In this document: positions 8,903-17,937 of the stretch, in pieces | Layout of the letters: each line of letters begins with the position of its first letter | How positions within the stretch are numbered: position 1 is the first letter of the stretch | Assembly (NCBI RefSeq): GCF_030440595.1 | Contig: NZ_CP047452.1 | Span: 2,480,001 to 2,544,000, forward strand | Reading direction: 5' to 3' | Length of the DNA stretch: 64,000 nucleotides | Source of the DNA: Corynebacterium glucuronolyticum DSM 44120 | GTDB lineage: Bacteria > Actinomycetota > Actinomycetes > Mycobacteriales > Mycobacteriaceae | Program-made: the position numbers and the translations under genes | Notes under the pieces: generated by a model | Seen by the model: only the letters and a program-made list of their open reading frames with translations | What the model was told of the DNA's origin: nothing | The model's database searches: none

Positions 8903-10163
8903 TGCTCAGGGCCGTGTACACAAACGCGAGCCCGTACACTACGATGATTGCGCCGCGGATAAGCGGATGTGCCTGCCACGTGTTCGCCCACGCCGGTGAG
9001 ACATCACCGAAACGTCGTGCAGCGGTGAGGAGCATGACGGGGACGATGGAGATGATCGCGCCCGCGAAACCACCGGTATAGGTGAGCGCCTGGACAAAAC
9101 CGTGGAACCCGCAGAAGAAGATGATAAGCGGCGGGAACACCGTCATGGCGATCCCCACATGCCGGTAGAGTCCCTCCTCCGGCCAGTGGAAGATGTCCAG
9201 CACGTTTCGCATGGTGGTAAACCCGATGGCGATAAACGATGTCATCATCGCGCACAGCGCAAAGATATTAGCCATGATAAAGGCCGCATGCCCCAAGCGC
9301 TCACTCCAGGCAAGCGTAATAACCTCCGTCACCTGCGTTCCCAAAAGGCCCAGTGCGGCAAACGGCACGGCTGCGAGGGTAAACCCGGTGATGCACATGC
9401 CCACAACGATGGTGACGGGGATGGCCCCCGCGCGGTGGTCCTTCATCCCGCGGGCGAGTTCCGGCACCACGTACTGCGCGAGAAACGTGAACACGGCGAG
9501 GTTAACGATGGGGATGATAAACCCGGGACGAAATACCCACAGGTTACCAAGGGTGATGCCAGGACCGAGAAGCGTCCACCCGATGAGTACTGCAAGTATC
9601 ACCGCCATCGCGGTGGTGATGGCCCCCTCCACCACGCCGGTGGCTTGGAGGCCCAGCCACATAATTGCCGCGCCCGCCGCGAAGAACACCACCGTGCCCA
9701 CGGATTCTGGAAGCCCCGTCAAGCTCGCGATAAGTGACCCGGATCCGGAGGCGTAGGCGATGAGTGCGCCTACGCCGTTGATGATGACGGCGGTGAACAC
9801 TATCCACCGTCCAGCCTGCCCGAGGTACTTTTCCGTCAGCCCCGAAAGCTGCAGCGGCTTATTGGTTCGAAGCGCCACCTCTGCCACGTAGAGCATGGAG
9901 AATGTGGTGAGCGTTCCGGCAATAACCAGGGCCAGCACCAGTGACGCGAAGCCCCCGTCCTTGGCCGCGTACGGCAGGCTCAAAATCCCCGCGCCAATGT
10001 TGGTACCGAAGATTATCGCCACGCCCTGCAGGGGCGTGATCGAGTTGTGGTGGATGCTCGCATCATGCGCGGTCTGAGCGCTGCTGGTCCCGCCGGGCTC
10101 ATATACCTGTTCTATTTCCACCTGCTGTTCCCGCGGGGTGGTTCCCGCCACTTCTAACGCCAC
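8883..10163 (-). CDS. aromatic/hydroxy amino acid permease (HAAAP family)
   Basis: The product is an inner-membrane transporter of about 426 residues with some 11 hydrophobic segments. The first helix, GVAIIFGTNIGAGILSLPYA, is the signature of the hydroxy/aromatic amino acid permease family (TyrP/Mtr/SdaC relatives), which are proton or sodium symporters. An in-frame ATG lies at 10190, but AAGGAGG at 10170-10176 sits inside that extension and exactly 6 nt before a GTG at 10163, so translation most likely begins at the GTG (VALEVAGTTP). About 50 polar residues precede the first helix. It is convergent with the PucR gene. The substrate within the family is unknown. Confidence 0.88.
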   Translation of the reverse strand: MALEVAGTTPREQQVEIEQVYEPGGTSSAQTAHDASIHHNSITPLQGVAIIFGTNIGAGILSLPYAAKDGGFASLVLALVIAGTLTTFSMLYVAEVALRTNKPLQLSGLTEKYLGQAGRWIVFTAVIINGVGALIAYASGSGSLIASLTGLPESVGTVVFFAAGAAIMWLGLQATGVVEGAITTAMAVILAVLIGWTLLGPGITLGNLWVFRPGFIIPIVNLAVFTFLAQYVVPELARGMKDHRAGAIPVTIVVGMCITGFTLAAVPFAALGLLGTQVTEVITLAWSERLGHAAFIMANIFALCAMMTSFIAIGFTTMRNVLDIFHWPEEGLYRHVGIAMTVFPPLIIFFCGFHGFVQALTYTGGFAGAIISIVPVMLLTAARRFGDVSPAWANTWQAHPLIRGAIIVVYGLAFVYTALSITGVVG

Positions 10164-10169
10164 AGCCGA

Positions 10170-10176
10170 CCTCCTT
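10170..10176 (-). promoter_or_regulatory. Shine-Dalgarno that fixes the GTG start of the aromatic-type permease
   Basis: AAGGAGG on the minus strand is spaced 6 nt from the GTG at 10163. It lies inside the longer in-frame ORF, so the upstream ATG at 10190, which has no such site, is probably not used. Confidence 0.75.
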
Positions 10177-10388
10177 GTGATGCGCGTCATATTTATTACT
10201 GCCAGCGTAGGGGGACAAAACACCGCACCATAGGGCCGTAACGTACATTTCGTAGTTTCTTGTTAGACATCTCGTCCACTGCAGCAGGTCCCAAGTCCCT
10301 GCTGAGTCCCCACTTCATCCACAGCTCACTCCCCAAACAATGTGTTCGTCATTCGCTGGTCTTTTCGTGCGAAGCCGAAACAGACCCC

Positions 10389-11840
10389 TCACTTACCCAG
10401 GCTCTCGCCACAAGGCAATTCTGGACTATGCCCACTGCCTATATTTTGATAAATGGCTGGTCGTTTCTTTCTCAAATACTCCCCACGTGCAAAACCTGCG
10501 ATGCCACAACTCAAAATCACACCAGGGATAACAAACACCAGGTACCAGAGCTCTGCATCACCGATTAGATTTTTGAAATTGAGAAGGACAAGGACAAACA
10601 TCGCACCGAAACCAACGATGGCAACAACCGGAGAATATGTCGTAATGAAAGACGAATATTTTCTTTCCCTCCGCGTGAAATACCGCAGAACCGAGATACT
10701 TGTTACCAAAAATAGGAAGATCAACCCGAATCCGCCGGCGTTACTCGCCCACGAAAACACGATGTCGGAAGGGAACGAATCGTCCATATACAAAGTCTTT
10801 TGTGTCAACCACATTGCTATCACGACCACGATGGCTAAACATGATTGAGAGACTGAGGCCGTCCTTGGCACACCATCAGCTGTCACACGCCCCAGAGACT
10901 TCCACAACACATGCTCCCTCCCTAAGGCCATGAGGTACCGCGAGATGGAATTGTGAAAGGAAACCACCGCTGCAAACAACGAGGTGACGAGCAAGGCCTG
11001 TAGGAACGGTACCAGCGCAGTAAATCCATGACTACCGAGGTAAGTGAAAAATAGCGTTGAACCCTGCTCCTGAGCGGCGGTAATCACGTTGTCTTCCCCT
11101 ACGCTCTGTGCAATTGCCCACGAGGAGAAGCCATAAAACACCGAAATAACCGCAATGGAAATCAAGGTCGCCCGCGGAATCGTCTTTCCCGGGTCTTCAG
11201 TTTCCTCTGCATACATGGAGCTGCTTTCGATTCCCATAAATCCGGCAATGGTGAAAGCAAGGAGCGTCCCTGTACCGCCACCGATAAGAGACATCGGGGA
11301 AAAAGTGCCCACGGCGAGATCGTGGCCCCTGTTGATCAGTACGACGATGCAGAAAAACAACACCGTTAAAAATTCGAGTATAAGGAGAAATCCGATAATC
11401 CGAGAAGCGAGGTCAGCGGACCTTACTCCCAGAGTCCCAACGAGTATCACCGCCACTATGGAGAATAAAACCCAGGTAACACTACGCCCGGTGACCCTCA
11501 GTAAGAGGTCTTCCGCCATGAACCCCAGAAGACACACAAGTGCAGTCTGCATCATGGAGTAGGAGATAATGGCAAGCCAGGATGCCGCCAGACCGTGGCT
11601 TTCCCCTAGCCCCGCAGAAACATATGAAAAGAACGCAGCGGTATTCGGGATTTCCTTTGCCATCGCACAAAACCCAAGGGCAAACATCGCCACCAGACCG
11701 CCGCAGATGAGGTAACCGAGCGGAACGCCCGCGAGGCCAGAGGCAGCATACGCAGCAGTAACACCAGCGGAAACAACGGTAAGTGGGGCGGCAGCAGCAC
11801 AGACCAGGAAAACGATGTGGTGTGTTTTCAGGGTCCGCAT
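10389..11840 (-). CDS. APC-superfamily permease coupled to a deacetylase
   Basis: This is a 483-residue membrane protein with about 12 helices. The first helix region is VFLVCAAAAPLTVVSAGV, and GIESSSMYAEETEDPGKTIP matches the conserved cytoplasmic motif of the APC amino acid/polyamine family. The ATG at 11840 lies 2 nt after the deacetylase stop, so the two are translationally linked. Base composition here (10.4-13 kb) is visibly more AT-rich than the gab genes to the left, which suggests separate acquisition. Pairing with an acetylpolyamine-type deacetylase suggests import of acetylated amines or export/import of the product. The substrate is inferred. Confidence 0.87.
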   Translation of the reverse strand: MRTLKTHHIVFLVCAAAAPLTVVSAGVTAAYAASGLAGVPLGYLICGGLVAMFALGFCAMAKEIPNTAAFFSYVSAGLGESHGLAASWLAIISYSMMQTALVCLLGFMAEDLLLRVTGRSVTWVLFSIVAVILVGTLGVRSADLASRIIGFLLILEFLTVLFFCIVVLINRGHDLAVGTFSPMSLIGGGTGTLLAFTIAGFMGIESSSMYAEETEDPGKTIPRATLISIAVISVFYGFSSWAIAQSVGEDNVITAAQEQGSTLFFTYLGSHGFTALVPFLQALLVTSLFAAVVSFHNSISRYLMALGREHVLWKSLGRVTADGVPRTASVSQSCLAIVVVIAMWLTQKTLYMDDSFPSDIVFSWASNAGGFGLIFLFLVTSISVLRYFTRRERKYSSFITTYSPVVAIVGFGAMFVLVLLNFKNLIGDAELWYLVFVIPGVILSCGIAGFARGEYLRKKRPAIYQNIGSGHSPELPCGESLGK

Positions 11841-11842
11841 GT

Positions 11843-12988
11843 TTACGTAGCCTTTCGCTGGTCACGTGAATTCATGTAGGCATCACGAGCTGCCGTGAGA
11901 AACTTTTTCTGCTCTTCGTTTACTTCGGACCTTATCTGTCCTTCCACGATATAGGAATAGCCATCAGCAAATCCAGAATTTTTTTCAGTTAACGCCTCAA
12001 GCGTTGCCAATCCACAGAAAGGAACGTAATACTGACAGTAGCCACCTTCCTGAATGAACACTAACTTTCCATCGCACAGCAACTCCGCAGCAGACACCAT
12101 TTTCCGAGTCAAATTATTGAATCCTTGAGCGGTGACCATCATCCGCCCCAATGGGTCCATCATTGCTGCATCATAGCCGCTGGAAATCACGATCAGGTCG
12201 GGGCTGAAATCCTCCAATGCTGGCACCACAATGTCAGTAATGGCATGGCAGTACACCGCATCTCCACTTCCCGGGGGAAGTGGGATATTGATGTTGAAAC
12301 CGGTACCGGCCCCGCTTCCAATTTCATCAACGAAACCACTATTCACTGGATAGTTCCGATCCTGGTGAATAGATATGGTGAGGACGTTGCTGTTGTCCCA
12401 CCAGATGTCTTGGGTGCCGTTGCCGTGATGGACATCCCAATCCACAATTGCGACCTTTGAAACGTCATTTCTTTCTAACGCATGCGCAACTGCTACGGAG
12501 GAGTTATTGAACATACAAAACCCCATTCCCTTGTCTTTACATGCATGATGACCTGGTGGATTAATAAGCGCGTAGGCGCGGTCCACTTGGCCATCGAGTA
12601 CGGCATCGACAGCCACCATCGCACCACCGGCCGAAAGTACCGCAATATCGAGAGCATTGTGCCCTAACGGTGAGGCGCCGTCACCACAGTCCCCTCCCTT
12701 AGGCAATGCGGACTGTTCTACCATACGGTTCCAATGACCCTCCGTGTGAACGCGAAGAATATCCTCTCGCGTGCAGGGGATTGCCCGCATGTGCTGGATT
12801 TCACGGCTGAGCTTAGATACCTGGATGAGCTCATTAAGCCTGCGCTTCGGTTCCGGCGAAGAGTAATGCCTGTACACCGGTTGGAGTCCACGGGCTGGAT
12901 CGGATGGCATGTCTCCGCCAGTACCCGTGTCATGCCAACCGTAGAGGGTATCCCATACATAGCCCACTTGTATTTCTTTCTCTGACAT
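11843..12988 (-). CDS. histone deacetylase superfamily enzyme, probable acetylpolyamine amidohydrolase
   Basis: The 381-residue Zn-dependent deacetylase has all catalytic motifs: NPPGHHA (His147-His148), VDWDVHHGNGTQD (metal Asp/His around 185-187), SSGYDAAMMDPLG (metal Asp and substrate loop) and IQEGGYCQYY (transition-state Tyr region). The family splits an acetyl group from acetyl-lysine, N-acetylpolyamines or acetoin-related amides. AAGGAGAGGGAA precedes the ATG at 12988. It heads a two-gene unit with the APC permease and lies downstream of a class III aminotransferase. I therefore favour deacetylation of an imported N-acetyl amine for later transamination. It could instead act on another small acetamide. 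Confidence 0.88.
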   Translation of the reverse strand: MSEKEIQVGYVWDTLYGWHDTGTGGDMPSDPARGLQPVYRHYSSPEPKRRLNELIQVSKLSREIQHMRAIPCTREDILRVHTEGHWNRMVEQSALPKGGDCGDGASPLGHNALDIAVLSAGGAMVAVDAVLDGQVDRAYALINPPGHHACKDKGMGFCMFNNSSVAVAHALERNDVSKVAIVDWDVHHGNGTQDIWWDNSNVLTISIHQDRNYPVNSGFVDEIGSGAGTGFNINIPLPPGSGDAVYCHAITDIVVPALEDFSPDLIVISSGYDAAMMDPLGRMMVTAQGFNNLTRKMVSAAELLCDGKLVFIQEGGYCQYYVPFCGLATLEALTEKNSGFADGYSYIVEGQIRSEVNEEQKKFLTAARDAYMNSRDQRKAT

Positions 12989-13514
12989 TTCCCTCTCCTT
13001 CTTTCCGGGGTATTCACCGATGTGGGGCGAAAGCCATGACTAAATATTCCTGGGATCTATTTCTTGACCTAAATATCCGCTTGGGAAGTAACAGCACTTG
13101 TAGCTGTCAGCGTGTTGGTCGATCCGCTACCGCACCAACGTCAAAGAGTGAGGTATATTCTCCTCCTCCTAACCGGGCCCGGACGCATATGGCGCCGGGG
13201 AGTTTTCATCTGCGGTAGCCCCATGATGCGTGAAGTGGGTCACTTTTCACATCGCCACGGTGTCTAAATCAAGGTTGAAGAAAGTACATCGAGCCTATTG
13301 CGGGTCTCGCTGACTTGAATTTTTCATTTTCTCAAAAAGTTTTCAACTTCCCAGTCGATCCCCCGCGTCCCCCATTCCCTCCGGTTACAATGACAGCGCA
13401 CAGTGCACGTTCCAGCGTGACTCCAAACGACGTCCCAAAACCGGAGATTTTTTGGACGATAATCAATAGTTTTTGCGAGGGATCCAGTTCATCTAAACGA
13501 ACATGCACAGAAAG
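12989..13514. other. intergenic region upstream of the deacetylase operon
   Basis: About 525 bases without a supportable gene. It carries the leftward promoter of the deacetylase-permease unit and is AT-rich around 13310-13345. No operator could be assigned by eye. The nearby Lrp/AsnC regulator is a candidate binder. Confidence 0.45.
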
Positions 13515-13549
13515 AAGCCCCATCGGTAGAAATAATCCGATGGGGCTTT
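13515..13549 (-). terminator. rho-independent terminator after the class III aminotransferase
   Basis: An 11-bp perfect stem (AGCCCCATCGG with CCGATGGGGCT) encloses a 10-nt loop. A T-rich run follows on the minus strand, about 30 nt past the aminotransferase stop. Confidence 0.85.
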
Positions 13550-13580
13550 AAGAAAGGACGAGTGATGAAGCAGTGACGGG

Positions 13581-14951
13581 CTACTTTGTTACCTCAGCCA
13601 GGAGAGAATCGAACGCATCAACGTAGGCATCGATAGCCTCGTCGGTGTGTGTGACGGAGAGGGTCCATTCCTCCTCACGGCCAGGGGTCATGAAAATGCC
13701 GTGGTTCATGTTCCACAGCCAGGCAAGGTCGGTGATGGGACCCGCCTGGAGCCGGGCGTAGGACTCGTAATCCGTGATCTTTTCCGGCGCGAAGGTGACA
13801 CAACCCTTGGAGCCGATGCCCACGGTGTACGCGGCGATATCGTACTTCTTAATTACGGCGTCGCAGCCAGCGAGGATGCGGTCATTGAGGTGGTCGAGAT
13901 GCTTGTAGGCATCCGGGGTGAGTACCTTTTCCAGCGACGCACGAGCAGCTGCCATGGATAGCGGATTGCCGGAGTAGGTGCCTACCTGGTACACGGTGTG
14001 ATCCTCCACCACGCGCATGACCTCCTCGGACCCGCCGATTCCGCCGGCTGGGAGTCCGCCGCCGAGAGCCTTGGCAAGCGTGACAAGATCCGGGGTGACG
14101 CCGAATTTCTCCGTCGCGCCACCTGCTGCGATACACAGGCCGGTTTTCACCTCGTCGAAGATGAGCACGATACCGTGGCGCTTGGTGATATCACGAACCG
14201 CCTCCAAGTAGCCCGGTTCCGGAAGAACCACACCGAGATTCATCATGGCGGCCTCCATGATGACACAGGCAGGCTTGCAGCCTTCCTTATCCAGGTCAAT
14301 GATGCGCTTCTCCATCGCCTCGGCATCGTTGAACGGCACGGGGACTGTCATATCCACCGTGGCCTGCGGGATGCCGCCACCGTAGGGGAGCTGGTTGTAG
14401 TGATCGCGCGGGCCAATGTTGTCGTACGGCATGCCGATGGATACCATGACCGTATCGTGGTGGCCGTGGTAGGAACCGAAAATCTTCATCACCGTATCGC
14501 GCTTGGTGTATGCGCGGGCGATGCGGATGGCATCCATCGTCGCCTCCGAACCCGAGTTGGTGAAACGCCACTTGGGGAGGCCGAACCTCTCGGCGAGGAG
14601 GGTGGAGACTATGAGGTCATCTTCTGTGGCGGAACCAAAGTGGGATCCCTTGGGCCACCGTTCATTGATAGCCTTGCCTATCTCCGGGTGCCCGTGGCCC
14701 TGCACCATAGCCCCGTAGCCATTGTGAAAGTCCCAATATTCGTTGCCGTCCACATCCCAAATCTTGGCACCGTGACCCCGGTCGATGTAGATGGGCCACG
14801 GGTCACGGGATTGGTAGCTGGAAGCAACGCCATTGGACAGGTGCTCGGCGCCGTCAAACATCTGCTTTGACTTTTGAGTATTGGCATCGAGGATCTTCTC
14901 CTGTTCCTCGATGAGATTAGCAATACGGGATTCATCCAGTGATACGGTCAC
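13581..14951 (-). CDS. class III aminotransferase, glutamate-1-semialdehyde aminotransferase-like
   Basis: The 456-residue PLP enzyme resembles glutamate-1-semialdehyde 2,1-aminomutase and related omega-aminotransferases. It shows NSGSEATMDAIRIARAYTKR (cofactor phosphate loop), FGSYHGHHD, LIFDEVKTG with the PLP Asp, and TLAKALGGGLPAGG with Schiff-base Lys294. I place the start at the GTG at 14951 because AAGGAGG (14960-14966) lies 8 nt upstream; a longer in-frame ORF to 15020 has no such site. It is probably not the haem-pathway enzyme, because its neighbours are an Lrp regulator, a deacetylase and an amine-type permease. A diamine or amino acid substrate is more likely. The exact reaction is unknown. 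Confidence 0.85.
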   Translation of the reverse strand: MTVSLDESRIANLIEEQEKILDANTQKSKQMFDGAEHLSNGVASSYQSRDPWPIYIDRGHGAKIWDVDGNEYWDFHNGYGAMVQGHGHPEIGKAINERWPKGSHFGSATEDDLIVSTLLAERFGLPKWRFTNSGSEATMDAIRIARAYTKRDTVMKIFGSYHGHHDTVMVSIGMPYDNIGPRDHYNQLPYGGGIPQATVDMTVPVPFNDAEAMEKRIIDLDKEGCKPACVIMEAAMMNLGVVLPEPGYLEAVRDITKRHGIVLIFDEVKTGLCIAAGGATEKFGVTPDLVTLAKALGGGLPAGGIGGSEEVMRVVEDHTVYQVGTYSGNPLSMAAARASLEKVLTPDAYKHLDHLNDRILAGCDAVIKKYDIAAYTVGIGSKGCVTFAPEKITDYESYARLQAGPITDLAWLWNMNHGIFMTPGREEEWTLSVTHTDEAIDAYVDAFDSLLAEVTK

Positions 14952-14959
14952 GGTTTTCT

Positions 14960-14966
14960 CCTCCTT
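14960..14966 (-). promoter_or_regulatory. Shine-Dalgarno that fixes the GTG start of the class III aminotransferase
   Basis: AAGGAGG on the minus strand, 8 nt before GTG 14951. It lies within the longer open frame and argues against the start at 15020. Confidence 0.75.
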
Positions 14967-15078
14967 GGGATGGATTACGAGAGTGTGTACCCCAACGAGC
15001 CTAGCGAAATTTTCCGCCAAACGGAACGGTTTCCGTACTTTTTTATAGTTTTTAGTACCGTTTAAGTATCTAAAACTG

Positions 15079-15519
15079 CTAGATAACGCCCCAATTGTAA
15101 ATTTGTTTATTTATCTCCAGGTACTGAAAGGTCTCCGTGCTTCGCACCCCATCGGTGGCGCGAACCTTCTTATATATGGCTTCTTTAAGGTGAGCGTCTG
15201 ACCTGGCGACGATCTCAGCAAGGATGTCATAGCGCCCCGTGGTCACGACAAGGTAGGTGACCTCCTCCAGCTCCCGCAGGTGGGCAAGCACCGGTTCCAC
15301 GTCGCCATCCACGGTGATACCAACCAATGCCTGCCTAGGAAACCCCATCTGCTTGGGGTCGGTGACCGCGACAATATCAATGACCCCTTCGCTTTCGAGC
15401 TTTTTCACGCGTTTTCGCACCGCCGCCTCACTGAGGTTGACATACGCGGCTATATCCGAATACGGCACCCGGCCATCGTTTTGCAGCATCTCGATGATTT
15501 TCCGGTTCACACTGTCCAT
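15079..15519 (-). CDS. Lrp/AsnC-family transcriptional regulator
   Basis: The 146-residue protein has an N-terminal AsnC-type helix-turn-helix (about 1-60: NRKIIEMLQNDGRVPYSDIA, then LSEAAVRKRVKKLESEGVI). A RAM/Lrp effector domain follows, with ALVGITVDGDV and VVTTGRYDILAEI. Such regulators sense amino acids as octamers. The start MDSVNRK at 15519 gives normal family length; its ribosome site is weak. It lies on the same strand, 127 nt before the class III aminotransferase, and probably controls that gene and perhaps the deacetylase-permease pair. The closing sequence FQYLEINKQIYNWGVI is intact. Confidence 0.9.
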   Translation of the reverse strand: MDSVNRKIIEMLQNDGRVPYSDIAAYVNLSEAAVRKRVKKLESEGVIDIVAVTDPKQMGFPRQALVGITVDGDVEPVLAHLRELEEVTYLVVTTGRYDILAEIVARSDAHLKEAIYKKVRATDGVRSTETFQYLEINKQIYNWGVI

Positions 15520-15620
15520 GCAAGCATCGTATCTAAATTTTCCCCTTAGCCCTTGGCATATGTGCAAATTAGCTCACACAATCGACCACACCTAGCCCGG
15601 CTATGTCTCCCGATCTAAAA

Positions 15621-15647
15621 AACCGCAACGCACCAGGCGTTGCGGTT
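15621..15647 (-). terminator. rho-independent terminator of the Nudix-ABC operon
   Basis: The stem AACCGCAACGC / GCGTTGCGGTT has a 5-nt loop and is followed on the minus strand by six T. It lies about 30 nt beyond the ABC permease stop. Confidence 0.88.
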
Positions 15648-15678
15648 AACCTATCCACACAGTGGTTCTACACGGGCT

Positions 15679-16455
15679 CTACACGTCCCGTTTTTGCAGC
15701 GAGATCATCGAGCAGATGACCAGTACCGCGAGCAGCGCGAGGAAGTACCACAGGGAACCCTCCCAGCCCCACGGCGCCGTCTTGCCCGTCATCATGTGCG
15801 TCACGTCGTGCTTGCTCATGAAGGCGTTGAAGTTGGTGAACGGCATGAGGTAGAAGATGTGCTCGCCGATCTTGGGCAGCAGGCCGAGCAGCCCCTCGAT
15901 CATAGAGGCGAGCAGCACGATGGCGATGGAGCCTGCGGTGCTGCGAGTGAGCCACCCCAGCGCCTGGCCGACGGTGACGTACACGATGGCCTGGAACGGG
16001 TAGAGCCACATGAAGCGCTGGGAGCGCTCGTCGCCCCACACGTCGAGGGACTCGCCGATGGCGCCACCGACGATGAACTTGGCCATGTACAGGCACAGCA
16101 GCACGGTGATGAAGGTGAGCAGCGCCGCGAACACGGCGTAGATGAGCCACTTAGCCAGCGCCACCAGCGGCCGGTTCGGGGTGGCCAGGAAGGTGGCGGA
16201 CTGGTAATTGTTGCTGTATTCGTTGGTCACCACGAGCACGGCCTGGATGGCGAGCACGAGGAAGCCTGCCTGGCCGACGAGGACGAGGAGGTTGTCAACG
16301 GAAAAACTCAAGGCCTGGTTGGGATCCATCCGCACGAGCAGGGCGGTCAGAGCCGAGAAGCCGACACAGAGAACGAGGTAGACGCCGGTTGTCCAGAAGA
16401 TGGAGTTCACCGACCAGAGCTTCGTCCATTCGGATTTCAGTGTTTGCGCGAACAT
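15679..16455 (-). CDS. ABC-2 type transporter permease
   Basis: This 258-residue membrane protein has six predicted helices and the layout of ABC-2 permeases. It has a short N-terminal amphipathic stretch (FAQTLKSEWTKLW) before helix 1. The motif TNEYSNNYQSATFLATPNR after helix 2 is typical of bacterial ABC-2 permeases. It starts 5 nt after the ATPase gene stop, so the two form one exporter. The substrate cannot be read from the sequence; drug, peptide or lipid export are all possible. It is the last gene before a strong terminator. Confidence 0.88.
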   Translation of the reverse strand: MFAQTLKSEWTKLWSVNSIFWTTGVYLVLCVGFSALTALLVRMDPNQALSFSVDNLLVLVGQAGFLVLAIQAVLVVTNEYSNNYQSATFLATPNRPLVALAKWLIYAVFAALLTFITVLLCLYMAKFIVGGAIGESLDVWGDERSQRFMWLYPFQAIVYVTVGQALGWLTRSTAGSIAIVLLASMIEGLLGLLPKIGEHIFYLMPFTNFNAFMSKHDVTHMMTGKTAPWGWEGSLWYFLALLAVLVICSMISLQKRDV

Positions 16456-16460
16456 GGTCT

Positions 16461-17432
16461 CTACTGCTCCTTCTCATTCAACGCGTGCTGCGACGGCTTC
16501 GGTTTCGCTGCCGCTGAAGCCTCGCCGTGGTACTGCACGGAGTCGGAGGTGGCCTGCATGAAGACGTCCTCAAGCGAATCGTGGACCTCCGTGAGCTCGC
16601 CCAACGGAACGCCGGCGGCGAAGGCAACCTCGCCAACCTCGTCGGAGTTCTTGTCCTTCACGAGGACGTACGGACGCTCATCCTCGTCGGTGCCGTCGGT
16701 AAACGGGATCGACTTCAGCGCCAAGGCACTGCGGAACTCCTCCAGGCGTGGGGAACGCACGCGGACGGAGACCTTGGAGGAACGCTTGAGGAACTCATGG
16801 GTGGTCGTGTCTGCAACAAGCTTGCCCTGGCCGATAACGACGAGGCGGTCGGCGGTCTGCGACATCTCGCTGAGCAAGTGAGAGCTCACCAGAACCGTGC
16901 GCCCCTCGGCCGCAAGGTTGCGGAGGAAGCCACGGACCCACCGGATGCCTTCGGGATCAAGGCCGTTGACCGGCTCGTCGAAAAGCAAAACCTCAGGGTC
17001 GCCGAGCATTGCGGCGGCGAGCCCCAGACGTTGCCCCATGCCGAGCGAGAACTTGCCGGCCGGGCGCTTGGCAACTTCGGAAAGCCCCACCAAGTCAAGC
17101 ACCTCATTGACGCGGGAACGAGGAATACCATTAGAATCCGCGATCCAGGAGAGGTGTGCGTATGCTGAGCGCTTGCGGTGCACAGCCTTGGCATCGAGGA
17201 GGGCACCCACCGTGCGAAGGGGATTCTTCAACTTGTAGTACGGCTGGCCATTGATAGTGGCGTAACCGTTGGTGGGCTTGTCAAGTCCCAGGATCATGCG
17301 CATTGTTGTCGATTTCCCCGCACCGTTCGGCCCAAGAAAGCCAGTCACGACTCCGGGCTTAACAGTAAAAGTTAGGTCATCGACGGCAACGGTGGACCCG
17401 TAGACTTTTGTCAATCCGTTGACTTCGATCAT
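16461..17432 (-). CDS. ABC transporter ATP-binding protein
   Basis: The 323-residue ATPase carries Walker A (GPNGAGKST), a Q-loop region, the ABC signature (FSLGMGQRLGLAAAM) and Walker B (VLLFDEPVNGLDPEG). The C-terminal 100 residues are a DrrA/CcmA-like extension common in two-component exporters. I take MIEVNGLTKVYG at 17432 as the start, with GGTGGTC just before it; an ATG three codons upstream is also possible. It powers the adjacent ABC-2 permease. A Nudix hydrolase lies a few nucleotides upstream on the same strand, so all three probably share a transcript. Confidence 0.92.
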   Translation of the reverse strand: MIEVNGLTKVYGSTVAVDDLTFTVKPGVVTGFLGPNGAGKSTTMRMILGLDKPTNGYATINGQPYYKLKNPLRTVGALLDAKAVHRKRSAYAHLSWIADSNGIPRSRVNEVLDLVGLSEVAKRPAGKFSLGMGQRLGLAAAMLGDPEVLLFDEPVNGLDPEGIRWVRGFLRNLAAEGRTVLVSSHLLSEMSQTADRLVVIGQGKLVADTTTHEFLKRSSKVSVRVRSPRLEEFRSALALKSIPFTDGTDEDERPYVLVKDKNSDEVGEVAFAAGVPLGELTEVHDSLEDVFMQATSDSVQYHGEASAAAKPKPSQHALNEKEQ

Positions 17433-17450
17433 GACCACCATTTTTACACG

Positions 17451-17912
17451 TTAGCTACTTTTGCGCATAACCAATTGTGTGAGTTTAGGCAGACTGTTAG
17501 CAAATGGGGACAATAACGGAAGTTTTGACAGGCTATTCACATGCACCCACCGCAGCTCCAAGCTCTCCGCATTCGGCGTCACCGGCAGCTCCTCCGCACA
17601 CCGCGCGACGACGGTGGTGTACGTCCACCCATCCACGCGCGTGGTCACCAGCTCCTCAATCACGTGAACGAGACCCACGTCCATCCCCGTTTCTTCCTCC
17701 GCCTCGCGCAGCGCCGCCTCGCGCGCGCTCTCGTGTGAATCCCGCGCGCCCCCGGGCAACGCCCACGTCCCACCCATGTTGGTCCACAGCGCCCGGTGCT
17801 GCAGGAGCACCGTATCCGCGCCAGACACCAGGAATAACCCCGCAGATCCGAACCGCCCCCAACGGCGCACGCCATCCGAACCATCCACGAAACCGTTGCC
17901 ATCACCACGCAT
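17451..17912 (-). CDS. Nudix hydrolase
   Basis: The 153-residue protein has a perfect Nudix box (G-x5-E-x7-RE-U-x-EE-x-G-U) from Gly55 to Met77, where the Glu residues bind the metal. The fold is preceded by the typical GTWALPGG strand. Members hydrolyse nucleoside diphosphates linked to another group, for example oxidised nucleotides, NADH or ADP-ribose. The specific substrate is unknown. It lies just upstream of the ABC ATPase on the same strand. As I recall, a Nudix gene also lies beside glnX in C. glutamicum, so the position may be ancestral. Confidence 0.88.
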   Translation of the reverse strand: MRGDGNGFVDGSDGVRRWGRFGSAGLFLVSGADTVLLQHRALWTNMGGTWALPGGARDSHESAREAALREAEEETGMDVGLVHVIEELVTTRVDGWTYTTVVARCAEELPVTPNAESLELRWVHVNSLSKLPLLSPFANSLPKLTQLVMRKSS

Positions 17913-17937
17913 AGCCCTCAGCCTACCTTTTTCCGGG

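Noticed and set aside
13315-13551. Plus-strand 78-codon open frame before the aminotransferase terminator
   Set aside because: It runs into a terminator hairpin, lacks a ribosome site and has unlikely composition.
13581-14951. Assignment of the class III aminotransferase as the haem enzyme HemL
   Set aside because: The family resemblance is real, but the setting beside an Lrp regulator and amine genes, away from haem genes, makes a catabolic role more likely.
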